This document shows, piece by piece, positions 9,172-17,681 of a stretch of DNA of 58,801 nt; position 1 is the stretch's first letter, and each line of letters begins with the position of its first letter. The notes beneath the pieces were generated by a model. The model searched no databases. It was not told where the DNA came from and saw only the letters and a program-made list of their open reading frames with translations. A program made the position numbers and the translations under genes. The stretch comes from Candidatus Latescibacterota bacterium (GTDB lineage: Bacteria; Latescibacterota; UBA2968): the NCBI GenBank assembly GCA_022821275.1, contig JAJEDY010000039.1, forward strand, positions 1-58,801, read 5' to 3'.

Positions 9172-10026
9172 ATGATTGAGGGTATTGTCACTTATGGTCG
9201 GATGATTAAATTCGGTCACAGTATTTTTGCCCTGCCATTCGCGCTTTCGGGCGCGGCATTGGCGGCGGCTGGACACGGGATTTCGTCCGAACAGGTGTTC
9301 TGGATTGTGGTGGCGATGGTGGGCGCGAGAAGTGCGGCCATGGGTTTTAATCGGCTTGTGGATCGGAAAATGGATGCGGCCAATCCGCGTACGGCAACTC
9401 GCGAGTTGCCGAAAGGTGTTATTTCGGCGGGTGCTGTGAAGGTGTTTGTGTACGTTTTTTCCGCGTTACTCGTTTTTGCGGCCTATAAGTTAAATCCACT
9501 GTGTTTGATGCTGTCGCCCGTGGCATTGGGCATTGTGTTTTTTTATTCTTATACGAAGCGTTTTACGTGGGCGACGCAGCTTTTTCTCGGTTTGGCGTTG
9601 TCTCTCGCGCCAGTGGGAGCGTGGGTTGCGGTGACTGGACAATTGGATGCGGAGATTTTACTGCTCGGTGGCGCGGTGTTGATGTGGGTCGCGGGATTTG
9701 ATGTGATTTACGCCTGTCAGGATGCCGAGTTTGATCGGCAGTTTGGGGTGTATTCGATTCCGCAGAAATTTGGGGTTGGTCCCGCATTGTGGATTGCGCG
9801 AATATTTCATCTGATTGCTTTTGGTTTGATGGTCGGCGTGGGACAGGTGTTTGAACTGGGGATGATTTATGTGGTTGGCGTGGTGTGCGTGGGCGGTTTG
9901 CTGATTTACGAGCACTATTTGGTGAGATACAGGGATTTGTCAAAGGCGGGTATGGCGTCTTTGACGATGAATGGTGTGGTTAGTGTGGTGTATTTTGCGG
10001 GGACGCTGGCCGATTTGTTGTTGTAA
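9172..10026 (+). CDS. ubiA: UbiA-family polyprenyltransferase (quinone biosynthesis)
   Basis: Integral membrane prenyltransferase that attaches a polyprenyl chain to an aromatic quinone precursor. The first Asp-rich motif is NRLVDRKMD (Asn60, Asp64, Asp68). The second is DVIYACQDAEFD (Asp177, Asp184, Asp188). The 284 residues contain about eight hydrophobic helices. It resembles the ubiA_other subgroup often linked with UbiX and the futalosine menaquinone route, though the 4-hydroxybenzoate route is not excluded. The ATG 7 bases after the upstream stop is chosen because the motif spacing then matches the family. ubiX follows 19 bases downstream. Confidence 0.88.
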   Translation: MIEGIVTYGRMIKFGHSIFALPFALSGAALAAAGHGISSEQVFWIVVAMVGARSAAMGFNRLVDRKMDAANPRTATRELPKGVISAGAVKVFVYVFSALLVFAAYKLNPLCLMLSPVALGIVFFYSYTKRFTWATQLFLGLALSLAPVGAWVAVTGQLDAEILLLGGAVLMWVAGFDVIYACQDAEFDRQFGVYSIPQKFGVGPALWIARIFHLIAFGLMVGVGQVFELGMIYVVGVVCVGGLLIYEHYLVRYRDLSKAGMASLTMNGVVSVVYFAGTLADLLL

Positions 10027-10045
10027 TCCTGGGGGCCTGTTTGCT

Positions 10046-10639
10046 ATGAGACGTATTACGGTTGCGATTACCGGGGCAAGTGGGGCTATTTATGCGTTGC
10101 GCACGTTGCGCGCATTGCTGATGCGCGAGGTTGCGGTGGATGTGGTGATATCCGAATTTGGCTGGATGTTGCTGCGAGACGAGGCGGGTTTTGAGGGAAA
10201 ACAGCGAGATTTTGGTGGTTTTATTCGGGAGCTTTACGGTGTTTCAGTAGATAATATGGCGCTGCATCCACTTAAGGATCTCGCTGCAACGCTGGCGAGT
10301 GGTTCGGCGCGGTCAGACGGTATGGTTGTGGTGCCGTGTTCGATGAAAACACTGGCGAGTATAGCACATGGGTTGTCGCGCAATTTGATTGAGCGCGCCG
10401 CTGATGTCACTTTGAAAGAGCACCGCAAGCTCATCATTGTGCCGCGGGAGACGCCGATGAATTTGATTCAATTGCGCAATATGGTGTCGGTGGCTGAGGC
10501 AGGTGCTGTTGTGGTGCCAGCGATGCCAGCTTTTTATCAAAAGCCGGAGACATTTGATGATTTGGCGGATTTTGTCGTTGGCCGAATTTTGAGTTTATTG
10601 GGCATTGAACACGATTTGTATCCGGCGTGGGAAGGGTGA
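10046..10639 (+). CDS. ubiX: UbiX flavin prenyltransferase
   Basis: Makes prenylated FMN, the cofactor of UbiD-type decarboxylases, from FMN and dimethylallyl phosphate. The N-terminal flavoprotein motif ITGASGAIYALR, the central VVVPCSMKTLASIAHGLSRN and the later LIIVPRETPMNLIQLRNM are hallmark UbiX segments. The 197-residue length is normal. Pairing with ubiA supports a shared role in quinone precursor decarboxylation; no ubiD partner is in the window. Confidence 0.92.
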   Translation: MRRITVAITGASGAIYALRTLRALLMREVAVDVVISEFGWMLLRDEAGFEGKQRDFGGFIRELYGVSVDNMALHPLKDLAATLASGSARSDGMVVVPCSMKTLASIAHGLSRNLIERAADVTLKEHRKLIIVPRETPMNLIQLRNMVSVAEAGAVVVPAMPAFYQKPETFDDLADFVVGRILSLLGIEHDLYPAWEG

Positions 10640-10664
10640 TCCGCAGATGACGCAGATGACGCAG
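10638..10664. repeat. short tandem repeat GATGACGCA between ubiX and the RNB gene
   Basis: GATCCGCA is followed by GATGACGCA twice. A second short repeat, GACTGCTGACTGCTG, lies about 25 bases further on and provides the last codons of the minus-strand RNase-like gene. Short dispersed units of this kind are common between genes in several environmental phyla. Confidence 0.5.
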
Positions 10665-10685
10665 AAAAAAAAGAGGGACTGGGGG

Positions 10686-12815
10686 CTAAAAGCCGACTGC
10701 TGACTGCTGGTAGCTTTTTTCCGTGAAGTGTGCCCAGCCTTTCCAGCGGTCAATACCCGTCAGGCACAGGTCAATTTCGTCGCCGACCTCTAAGGGATAA
10801 CCCGGATAGATGACGGTTTTGAAGGGGTGGTCGAGGAGTTCGACGAGGACACCGCGCATTTTGAGGTGGAGTACAACGGCGCGAAATTCCCGACCGATTT
10901 GATTTTCCCATGATTGCAATATCAAATCGCGGGTATGGCGGTGTACCAGATCGTCAATGAGGTCCTGCGTTTCCCACATGCGGTAGCGCAGGATGTTGAG
11001 GTCGTCAACCGAGTAAAGAGATTGTCCGGTCTGAAGGTAGTGATCGATCTGGCGTTGCATCACCAGGTCTGTGTATCTGGTTGTGGGTTGGGTGATGGGA
11101 CAATAATGCGATATGCCATAGCCGTGATGTGTTTCTGGTGTTGTGTTGAGGCCGATGTTCGGGGTCTGGCGGCGAAGTTCGTGGCGGCGTACGACGGGAT
11201 GGGGAATTTGTATGATGGATTCGATATTTTCAATGGGATCGCGCATTTCGTAAATTGCGGGGATCCCTTTATTTTTGCACCACCGACCAGTAGCTATGCC
11301 AGCGAGCAGGGATAGTTCACGGGCAATGTGATGCGCGTGGTTGGGGGATGATTGTTCATCGGGGTCGTGCAGGGCTGTTTGCCGTTTTTTGTGGAGGCGC
11401 GTGGATAATTGCGAGAAGAATTTTATGGCGCGGTGCTGCGGGTGAGCGGGGTCGTCCAGTGCTCGATCGACATTTTTAGATGAAAGGTCCGCTTTGTTGA
11501 TTGCGGCTGTTTGTGTGATACAAAAATCCATGATGCGGCCATCCCGATTCACGCGCCAGAAGATGCTGAGTGCTGGATGCGCTTTGTCGCTTTGGAATTG
11601 ATCCAGGTCAGGTAACATGGGAATGGGTTGATCGGGAAAGGGGATGTGCGCCATGCGTTCGGCAGCGTCGCGGTCGATGTGTGAATCTTTGGGGATGAGT
11701 GCGCCGATATCCGGGATATGTACGCCAAATTCTGCGCCTCTAAAGAGCCTGCGGCGATATGAGAGGGCGATGTCCGGATGATCGGTCGGGCGTATTACAA
11801 AGACGGATTGTTTTTGGCGGTTGTCATAAATGGGCGCGAGTGTTTCTGCCTGGCGGATGACGGGGTCTGAAAATGCAGTTGGAACTTCGGCGCGGAGCAA
11901 GTCGAGGTTTTGATTGTGGTTCCAGACCTTTTTTTTTATGAGCAGTTCGACTGCGGATTTTTGGCGATTTTTTTTTCTTTTGCAGATTTCAGAGATCAAT
12001 GCCTGAGCGTGAGTTGCGTGTTGGGATTCGCTGCCCCACAATGCGTATTGTCGAATTTGTTCCAGATAGGTTTGCTGGCGCTGGGTCAGCGTGTGTTCTG
12101 CGATGGATTCGGTATTGTTCTCCATGGCGTGGATAAATTCTTCGCGTTCTTCATCCCGATCTTTTCTGCGGCTGTTTTGTCGGTGGCGGAAGTATGCCTG
12201 ATCAACTGTATAGGGCGAATACGCGTTGGCAGATTGAGGTTGAAAATAAGGACAGGCATCGTGCAGGTGAAGATAGAGGGCGATCCATTGTGTCGCGTCG
12301 ATTTCTGTATCGTAAAAGAGGTCGGCGATTTCTGAAAGCGGAAGCGGGGTTTCGGATTCAACGGCGATTTCCCAGACGGTCTCGAGGTCTATTTCTCGGC
12401 TCAAAGCGCGGGCGGTTGTCGCATAAGTTTTGAGTGGTACGTCGCACGATGAGGCGCCGGTGAGATAGACGAGGTTGGGGTGGTGAAAGCGGAGGTGCCG
12501 ACCGTCTTCCGATAAGACTGCGATTTCGGAAATTTTGCGGGATAAAACGGCCTGGCATGTTCCTATGAGCAGGCGTTTTCGAAAGCGAAACAGGACGATT
12601 TCATCCCGGACAGGCGTGCCGGGTAGTCTGCCTTTTGTAGGGGGCGCATCCTGGGAAATCGGTATTCCATCTTCGTCCAGACGGCCCGTGTAGCGTTCGT
12701 CGGGTTGGTTTTTGTGTTCATTGCGGATGATCAGGCCGTAGATGCGTTTGACCAGGCTGGCGTAGAAGTAGAGGTAGCGATTGGAAATTGTGATTTCGCG
12801 TTTGGGTTTTTGCAT
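10686..12815 (-). CDS. RNase II-like (RNB domain) protein with altered active site
   Basis: A 709-residue protein with RNase II/RNase R organisation. The RNB domain begins near residue 335 (VFVIRPTDHPDIALSY), continues through FGVHIPDIGALIPKDSHIDRD, and reaches TRYTDLVMQRQIDHYL near 600, which retains the conserved Arg and Asp. A C-terminal S1-like segment follows. In active enzymes the first motif carries four metal-binding acidic residues, ending in Asp-x-Asp-Asp. Here only Asp345 and Asp348 remain and the last position is Ile, so metal binding is probably impaired. It may be an RNA-binding pseudo-nuclease. The last residues (SAVGF) are encoded by an intergenic-type repeat. Confidence 0.75.
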   Translation of the reverse strand: MQKPKREITISNRYLYFYASLVKRIYGLIIRNEHKNQPDERYTGRLDEDGIPISQDAPPTKGRLPGTPVRDEIVLFRFRKRLLIGTCQAVLSRKISEIAVLSEDGRHLRFHHPNLVYLTGASSCDVPLKTYATTARALSREIDLETVWEIAVESETPLPLSEIADLFYDTEIDATQWIALYLHLHDACPYFQPQSANAYSPYTVDQAYFRHRQNSRRKDRDEEREEFIHAMENNTESIAEHTLTQRQQTYLEQIRQYALWGSESQHATHAQALISEICKRKKNRQKSAVELLIKKKVWNHNQNLDLLRAEVPTAFSDPVIRQAETLAPIYDNRQKQSVFVIRPTDHPDIALSYRRRLFRGAEFGVHIPDIGALIPKDSHIDRDAAERMAHIPFPDQPIPMLPDLDQFQSDKAHPALSIFWRVNRDGRIMDFCITQTAAINKADLSSKNVDRALDDPAHPQHRAIKFFSQLSTRLHKKRQTALHDPDEQSSPNHAHHIARELSLLAGIATGRWCKNKGIPAIYEMRDPIENIESIIQIPHPVVRRHELRRQTPNIGLNTTPETHHGYGISHYCPITQPTTRYTDLVMQRQIDHYLQTGQSLYSVDDLNILRYRMWETQDLIDDLVHRHTRDLILQSWENQIGREFRAVVLHLKMRGVLVELLDHPFKTVIYPGYPLEVGDEIDLCLTGIDRWKGWAHFTEKSYQQSAVGF

Positions 12816-12845
12816 GGGTTTGCCTCGTTTCTATTGCCCATTAGT

Positions 12846-12876
12846 AAAAAGCCCCGGTGTGTGACCGGGGCTTTTT
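12846..12876 (-). terminator. intrinsic terminator, bidirectional
   Basis: Perfect stem AAAAAGCCCCGG / CCGGGGCTTTTT with a 7-base loop. It lies just after the DUF1501 gene in minus-strand order and separates it from the RNase II-like gene. Confidence 0.88.
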
Positions 12877-12899
12877 ATGTTTCAGACGATGCCGGATGC

Positions 12900-14321
12900 T
12901 TAACGGTTTCGGTAGGCATCGACAAATCTCAGGAAATCGCCAAATCCAACTTTGCCATCGCCGTCTAAGTCGTATTTGGCTTTGTCAGTACCGAAGGCCT
13001 GGGTAAATTCGAGAAAGTCGTTAAAGTCGAGTTTGCCGTCGGCATTAAAGTCAACTTTGGCGAGATCGAGCTTTGGCCTGAGAATGGGTATGTGAGACGT
13101 ATTGGATGAAAAGATGCTTGAGACCACATCTTGTGATACGTCAAACCAATCGTTGAGCACCGAGGCATAGACATGGCGGAAGTCGTGATCGTAGTGAAAG
13201 TCACCGCGCCTATCAACCTGTTCAAAGTTAGGGGCTGGACCTGCAATGCCCGCCTGTACCGATGGGCCAAAGAAGAACATGGGTGCGGATGTGCCGTGAT
13301 CGGTACCTGCGCTGCCGTTTTCTTTTGTTCGACGACCAAATTCCGAGATGCTCATGCCGAGCACGCGGTCCTGTAACTGGTGTTGCCGCAGGTCCTGTAC
13401 AAAAGCCGTGACCGCTCCGTTGAGATCTCTCATCAGGTTATTGTGGCGGTTGAGCTGATTGGCGTGCGTATCGTATCCGCCCTGTGAGACCAGAAACACT
13501 TTGGATTGTAAACCACCTGCGATCAGTCGCGCGACCAGACTGAGCTGGTTGGCGAGCGAATTATTGGCGGGATATTCAACTCTGTTCGCGCCTTTATTTG
13601 CGGCGTCTTTGACCTGTGTGGAGTATTGCAGGGATTCAAAATTGATGCGACGGATAAAGTCGAGTTCATATCCAGCCGGTGTGGGGGTTTGACCGTCTTC
13701 GATAATCTGGTTGCCCCGCTCCACGAGATAGACAAATTGCCTGGGGTTGCGCAGTGCAATGCCCATGGCACCATTTTTGCCCAGCAGAGCGAGGGAAAGC
13801 ACGGGACCGATGTCAACGGCGAGAGGATGTTCTGGCAGGGTGTCCGGGAAGCCCGGTGTCTGGGATTCAAAATAGCGCCCCAGCCAACCGTGGTTCAAAA
13901 ATTCGTTGGAATTCGATGCGGTCAACCAGATGTCGGTTGAGCGGAAGTGCGACCGGTTGGGATTGGGATAGCCCACCCCCTGCATGATCATCATTTGACC
14001 TTCGTCATAGAGTTCTTTGAATCCGGTGAGTTGGGGATGCAGGCCCTGTGTCGGGGTGAGTCTGAGGGCTTCTTGTTTTGTGACGTGGATTTTGGGACGC
14101 GCCTGATAATAGGCGTCGTTTTCAAAATTGACCAGGGTGTTGAGGCCGTCATTACCGCCATTTAAGCGAATGATAACGAGCACGCGGTCGGTCTCGCTGA
14201 GGGCTGCTGCGGCCAGGGGACCAACAGCTTCGGCGCGCCCATAAGCCCGCGTCATAAAACCGCCGAGTGCAAACCCGGCACCACCGCGGGTCGCATTTTT
14301 CATAAAGTCGCGTCTGTTCAT
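12900..14321 (-). CDS. DUF1501 protein, Tat-exported, with dockerin-like tail
   Basis: A 473-residue DUF1501 (sulfatase-superfamily-like) protein. The N-terminus MNRRDFMKNATRGG is a twin-arginine signal, so export in folded form is expected. Family features include RVLVIIRLNGGNDGLNTLV and TKENGSAGTDHGTSAPMFFF, the latter a metal-site-like region of this alkaline-phosphatase-like fold. The last 50 residues contain two dockerin-like EF hands (FNADGKLDFNDFL, LDGDGKVGFGDFL), very like the tail of the matrixin protein at 5.7-8.2 kb. It lies 39 bases downstream of the DUF1800 gene, with which it is commonly paired. Biochemical role unknown. Confidence 0.88.
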   Translation of the reverse strand: MNRRDFMKNATRGGAGFALGGFMTRAYGRAEAVGPLAAAALSETDRVLVIIRLNGGNDGLNTLVNFENDAYYQARPKIHVTKQEALRLTPTQGLHPQLTGFKELYDEGQMMIMQGVGYPNPNRSHFRSTDIWLTASNSNEFLNHGWLGRYFESQTPGFPDTLPEHPLAVDIGPVLSLALLGKNGAMGIALRNPRQFVYLVERGNQIIEDGQTPTPAGYELDFIRRINFESLQYSTQVKDAANKGANRVEYPANNSLANQLSLVARLIAGGLQSKVFLVSQGGYDTHANQLNRHNNLMRDLNGAVTAFVQDLRQHQLQDRVLGMSISEFGRRTKENGSAGTDHGTSAPMFFFGPSVQAGIAGPAPNFEQVDRRGDFHYDHDFRHVYASVLNDWFDVSQDVVSSIFSSNTSHIPILRPKLDLAKVDFNADGKLDFNDFLEFTQAFGTDKAKYDLDGDGKVGFGDFLRFVDAYRNR

Positions 14322-14360
14322 AACGAGCTCCTTCTGGAGGCTAACTGGTAGGCCTCAAGT

Positions 14361-15836
14361 CTAATTCAGTTGATAGTCGGGCAATTCAAAGATGAGTTTG
14401 AGAATATTTTTGATGCGTCGGGGTGCTGCAATTGCATCGGGATTCCAGTCATAGACATCGGCACCTTCGAGGAGCGTTTCCAAAAACATTTCGAGGCGAT
14501 ATTCGTCAACCGGAAAGGCCGTCAGACACTCTCCCATGTCGCGAACGAGTTTTTCCGCGTCATAGGGTTCGGGAAATGCCTTGACGAATCCCACAGTATC
14601 CGGGTTGATGATGGTGTAAAGGTTGGGATTGCGCGGTTTGGCATCGACAATCTCGTCGGTCATTTTGTGGCGTTCGGGCAATGTTGATGTGCTGATCCAC
14701 AGGCGATAGCCTGGCCACCCGGCCACATTGGGGGGATCGAGTAGTTTTTGACCGAGGACCTGGGCGATATAAACGAGGTATTCGGAACTAATGCTCCTGC
14801 CTCTACCAGCTTTGAAACCGAGGCTGCGCGCTGTGCCAGCGACGAGTTCGACGGGACTCTTGATTTTGGCACCGATGATGGCGGGATCAAAAAAGTGCGC
14901 GCTCAAGAGCAATGCCTTCAGAACCGGTTTGATTTCGTAGTTGTTGTCGCGCATGATTTGCGCGAGTTCCGAGACGACGTTTTTGTCTGGATGTTCATAG
15001 ACAAATTCGCGATAGAGTTTGCCACATATAAATTCGGCTGTGACTTCTTGTTGGAAGATGATGTCGATAATGTCCCGATAATCAAAGTTGCCAGTTTGTC
15101 CCATGAAGGTCTTCTGGCCTTTGTCGAATCGGTTCTCTCTAAAAGCGGGTTGCCTGCCTACGACTACCCAACCTGTGAGGGCGCGGGATGCTTCTCCAAT
15201 GTCGTGTTCTGTATATTGATTGCCCTCGCCCATGGTGAACAATTCCATGAGTTCTCGGGCGTAATTTTCATTGGGCTTGCCCTTTGTGTTGGTGTTGCTA
15301 TCGAGGTAATAGATCATGGCCGGATCTATTGTGACTTCTTTGACAAGTGTTTTGAAATTGCCGACAGCACGCTTGCGAAACAGGAAATTTTGGAGATACA
15401 TCCACTGCGGGCGTCTGACATCTATGGCCTGGGTGGCAAAGTGATCGTGCCAGAAGAGCACCATGCGCTCTTGAATTGAGAACCCTTGATTGACGATGAG
15501 TTCCATCCACCAGGCGCGGGTCTGGTTAACGCGCTGGCGTTCAATTTTGCGCTGGTCTGATTTGATGGGTCTTTTAAATGGGTCTTCGTTGACCCAACTA
15601 TCGGGTGGATTGGGTGGCAAAAAGGGCATTTCCAGAAGGCGATCTACAATGGCTTCTGGCGTGCTTTGCACGGCTTCTGCAATTTCTCTCGGCGTTGGGC
15701 CAATGAGGGTGCGCCGCAAGAGGTGTGCCGCCCGGTGCTCATCCCAGGGCTGTTCTGCCGAGGGAATATACGGTTCGAGTCCCGTGGATGCATACGCAAG
15801 TTTGGGCGCAACGGGAAAATGTTCGCGGTTGGACAC
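14361..15836 (-). CDS. DUF1800 family protein
   Basis: A 491-residue DUF1800 protein recognised by AAHLLRRTLIGPTPREIAEA near the N-terminus, the NYARELMELFTMGEGNQYTE segment around residue 190, and EYLVYIAQVLGQKLLDPPNV followed by AGWPG. No signal peptide is evident. DUF1800 and DUF1501 genes occur as a conserved pair in Planctomycetes, Proteobacteria and FCB bacteria, usually for large surface or exported systems of unknown function. It is first in the two-gene unit. Confidence 0.9.
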   Translation of the reverse strand: MSNREHFPVAPKLAYASTGLEPYIPSAEQPWDEHRAAHLLRRTLIGPTPREIAEAVQSTPEAIVDRLLEMPFLPPNPPDSWVNEDPFKRPIKSDQRKIERQRVNQTRAWWMELIVNQGFSIQERMVLFWHDHFATQAIDVRRPQWMYLQNFLFRKRAVGNFKTLVKEVTIDPAMIYYLDSNTNTKGKPNENYARELMELFTMGEGNQYTEHDIGEASRALTGWVVVGRQPAFRENRFDKGQKTFMGQTGNFDYRDIIDIIFQQEVTAEFICGKLYREFVYEHPDKNVVSELAQIMRDNNYEIKPVLKALLLSAHFFDPAIIGAKIKSPVELVAGTARSLGFKAGRGRSISSEYLVYIAQVLGQKLLDPPNVAGWPGYRLWISTSTLPERHKMTDEIVDAKPRNPNLYTIINPDTVGFVKAFPEPYDAEKLVRDMGECLTAFPVDEYRLEMFLETLLEGADVYDWNPDAIAAPRRIKNILKLIFELPDYQLN

Positions 15837-15889
15837 GGATGCTCCTCCTCTTGTTCTGAATTTTGGGGAAGTACAGGTATTTTATGGAC

Positions 15890-15918
15890 AATATGACAAA
15901 TTCGAGCTATTAGTGCAA
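15890..15918 (-). promoter_or_regulatory. possible sigma-70 promoter for the DUF1800-DUF1501 unit
   Basis: Minus-strand TTGCAC and CATATT are separated by 17 bases, 54 bases upstream of the DUF1800 start. Match quality is moderate. Confidence 0.35.
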
Positions 15919-15943
15919 GTTAATATTTGTAAACACCAGAGCC

Positions 15944-16258
15944 TCAGGGAGAATATTTTGTGAGGGAGTCGAGTAGGGCTTGTTGCGCCGCCAAATTTCT
16001 TTCCGATGCCACGACAATGGTTTCTTGAATTTTGATGCGGGCGTGTTCTATTTGTTCTGCCTGTTCTTCTGGAATGCCCAGGGCGATATTGCGGCGAATT
16101 TCGTTTTGCAGGCTATCGCGCAGAGTTTGCAGACGGATGCGTTCTTCGCTCAGTGTTTTTTGGGCTTGTACAACCTTCGTTTTTTGACTTTCGAGAACGG
16201 GATTGGTTCCCGAACAGGCAAAGATCAGGATAGTGAAATACAAAAGAATGCGAGACAT
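15944..16258 (-). CDS. small coiled-coil lipoprotein
   Basis: A 104-residue protein with a short signal peptide ending in a lipobox (LIFAC, Cys15) followed by SGTNP. The mature part is a heptad-rich helix (about 25-100; QKTLSEERIRLQTLRDSLQN), so a periplasmic coiled coil is likely. It starts one base after the stop of the RelA/SpoT-like gene, pointing to cotranscription. Family not recognised. Confidence 0.7.
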   Translation of the reverse strand: MSRILLYFTILIFACSGTNPVLESQKTKVVQAQKTLSEERIRLQTLRDSLQNEIRRNIALGIPEEQAEQIEHARIKIQETIVVASERNLAAQQALLDSLTKYSP

Positions 16259-16259
16259 A

Positions 16260-17681
16260 TTATTTTTGACTGTTGAGATAGTGCTGGATGTGGCGGCGGG
16301 CGCGGTAGGTTTTTACGCGGCTGATCCAGCTCTTTTTGGGATGTTGGTTTGGATCGGTGTCAATTTCAACGGTGTCGCCCCAGGTGAGTTTTGAGAACGG
16401 ATAAGCCCGCACGCCGTTGATACGACCTCCTTTACATTGTAAGCCGAGGTCGGTGTGTACGGCAAAAGCAAAATCGACGACGGTCGCATCTTCGGGCAAA
16501 ATAAAGGGATCACCTCTGGGTGTGAGCGCGACAATTTCTCGGGTAAAGAGAATGCGTTTGAGTTCAGATATCAGGTGATGAGAGGCGTCGGCGCGGTCGT
16601 ACCAATCGACAAAATCGTGCAACCAGCGCATGCGCCGTTCTTCGTGCTGTACGTCTCCGCGCAATGCGGCGATGCCAAATTCGCCCAGGCGATGCATTGC
16701 AGGGGTTTGGATGTGGAGTTCGTAGCGTTGGTCCCTGTGGTGGACACTGGTATGCAGGGCCTGATAACCATTGCGTTTTGGCAGGGCTATAAAGTCTTTA
16801 AAACGCTCCATAACGGGCAGGTAGTGTTCGTGCAAAATGCCCAGAGCCAGATAACACAAATGGCGACGCGAGACGATGACTTCGACTGCGTAGCGATCCT
16901 GAATTTGACTGAGGGGACGATGTTGCATTTTGCGGTAAATACTGCTCAAGCTTTTCTGTTGCACGCGCACACTTGTCCGCACGCCATTGGCGTTGAGCAA
17001 GTGGCGAATACTGTTCTGGAATTTTATGAGATGCTCGGCCGGCTCTGTTACAAATGTGGTCTGTATCTGATTTGCTATGCGCGGTTCGAGGCAGAAAAGA
17101 CTGCGGTCTTCAAGCTCGCGGCGGATGCGAGCCATGCCCAATAAGTGCGATAGGGGTGCGTATATATCAATGGTTTCTCGCGCAATGCGTTGTCGTCTGC
17201 CGAGTTCTGCAATGCCGTCGAGGCTACGCATGTTGTACATGCGATCAGCCAATTTGAGAATGAGTACGCGCGGGTCTCGTCTGGCGTGGGTGAACAGATG
17301 TTGCAAGGTGGCAATGCGCCGCGTTGCTCGGCCGGCTTTTGATCCTTCTACTTTTGTAACGCCACTTACGAGGGTTGCAATGGTTTTGCCAAAGGTGGGT
17401 TCAATGTCGTCAAGGGTAAGGGCAGAGTCTTCAACGGCGTCGTGCAATAGTGCCGCTGCCATCATTTCCGCGTCGCGTGCAAAGCCCAATTCAGAAGCCA
17501 GAATGAGGGCTACGCCGATGGGATGGGTGATATACGGTTGTCCGGCGTCGCGGTCCTGTCCTTCGTGGCTGGCATTGGCGAAGTGGTAGGCATGTCCGAC
17601 GAGCGGATGATTGCGCTGGGGGATTTTTACCAGCAATTCCCGCAGAGGCTCGCGTATGGCAATTTGGTATTCGGTATTCAC
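16260..17681 (-). CDS. RelA/SpoT-like (p)ppGpp protein, HD hydrolase plus altered synthetase and TGS
   Basis: A 473-residue protein, shorter than classic bifunctional Rel (about 700). The N-terminal HD hydrolase is intact: His53 (THPIG), His80-Asp81 and Glu84-Asp85 (LLHDAVED), and Asp in LILKLADRMYNM. The synthetase-like region keeps FKDFIALPKRNGYQALHT, but the usual E-x-Q-I-R-T reads ELHIQT, the GIAAHW motif reads GIAALR, and the GRPK segment reads VQQK. Synthesis may therefore be weak or lost. A TGS domain follows (about 385-450, ending WGDTVEID); no ACT domain is present. It overlaps the upstream dinG-like gene by 4 bases, so the two are translationally coupled. Probable role: ppGpp hydrolysis. 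Confidence 0.82.
   Translation of the reverse strand: MNTEYQIAIREPLRELLVKIPQRNHPLVGHAYHFANASHEGQDRDAGQPYITHPIGVALILASELGFARDAEMMAAALLHDAVEDSALTLDDIEPTFGKTIATLVSGVTKVEGSKAGRATRRIATLQHLFTHARRDPRVLILKLADRMYNMRSLDGIAELGRRQRIARETIDIYAPLSHLLGMARIRRELEDRSLFCLEPRIANQIQTTFVTEPAEHLIKFQNSIRHLLNANGVRTSVRVQQKSLSSIYRKMQHRPLSQIQDRYAVEVIVSRRHLCYLALGILHEHYLPVMERFKDFIALPKRNGYQALHTSVHHRDQRYELHIQTPAMHRLGEFGIAALRGDVQHEERRMRWLHDFVDWYDRADASHHLISELKRILFTREIVALTPRGDPFILPEDATVVDFAFAVHTDLGLQCKGGRINGVRAYPFSKLTWGDTVEIDTDPNQHPKKSWISRVKTYRARRHIQHYLNSQK

Noticed and set aside
14748-15479. Plus-strand ORF of 243 codons over the DUF1800 gene
   Set aside because: Antisense to a clear DUF1800 protein; composition is that of a shadow frame.
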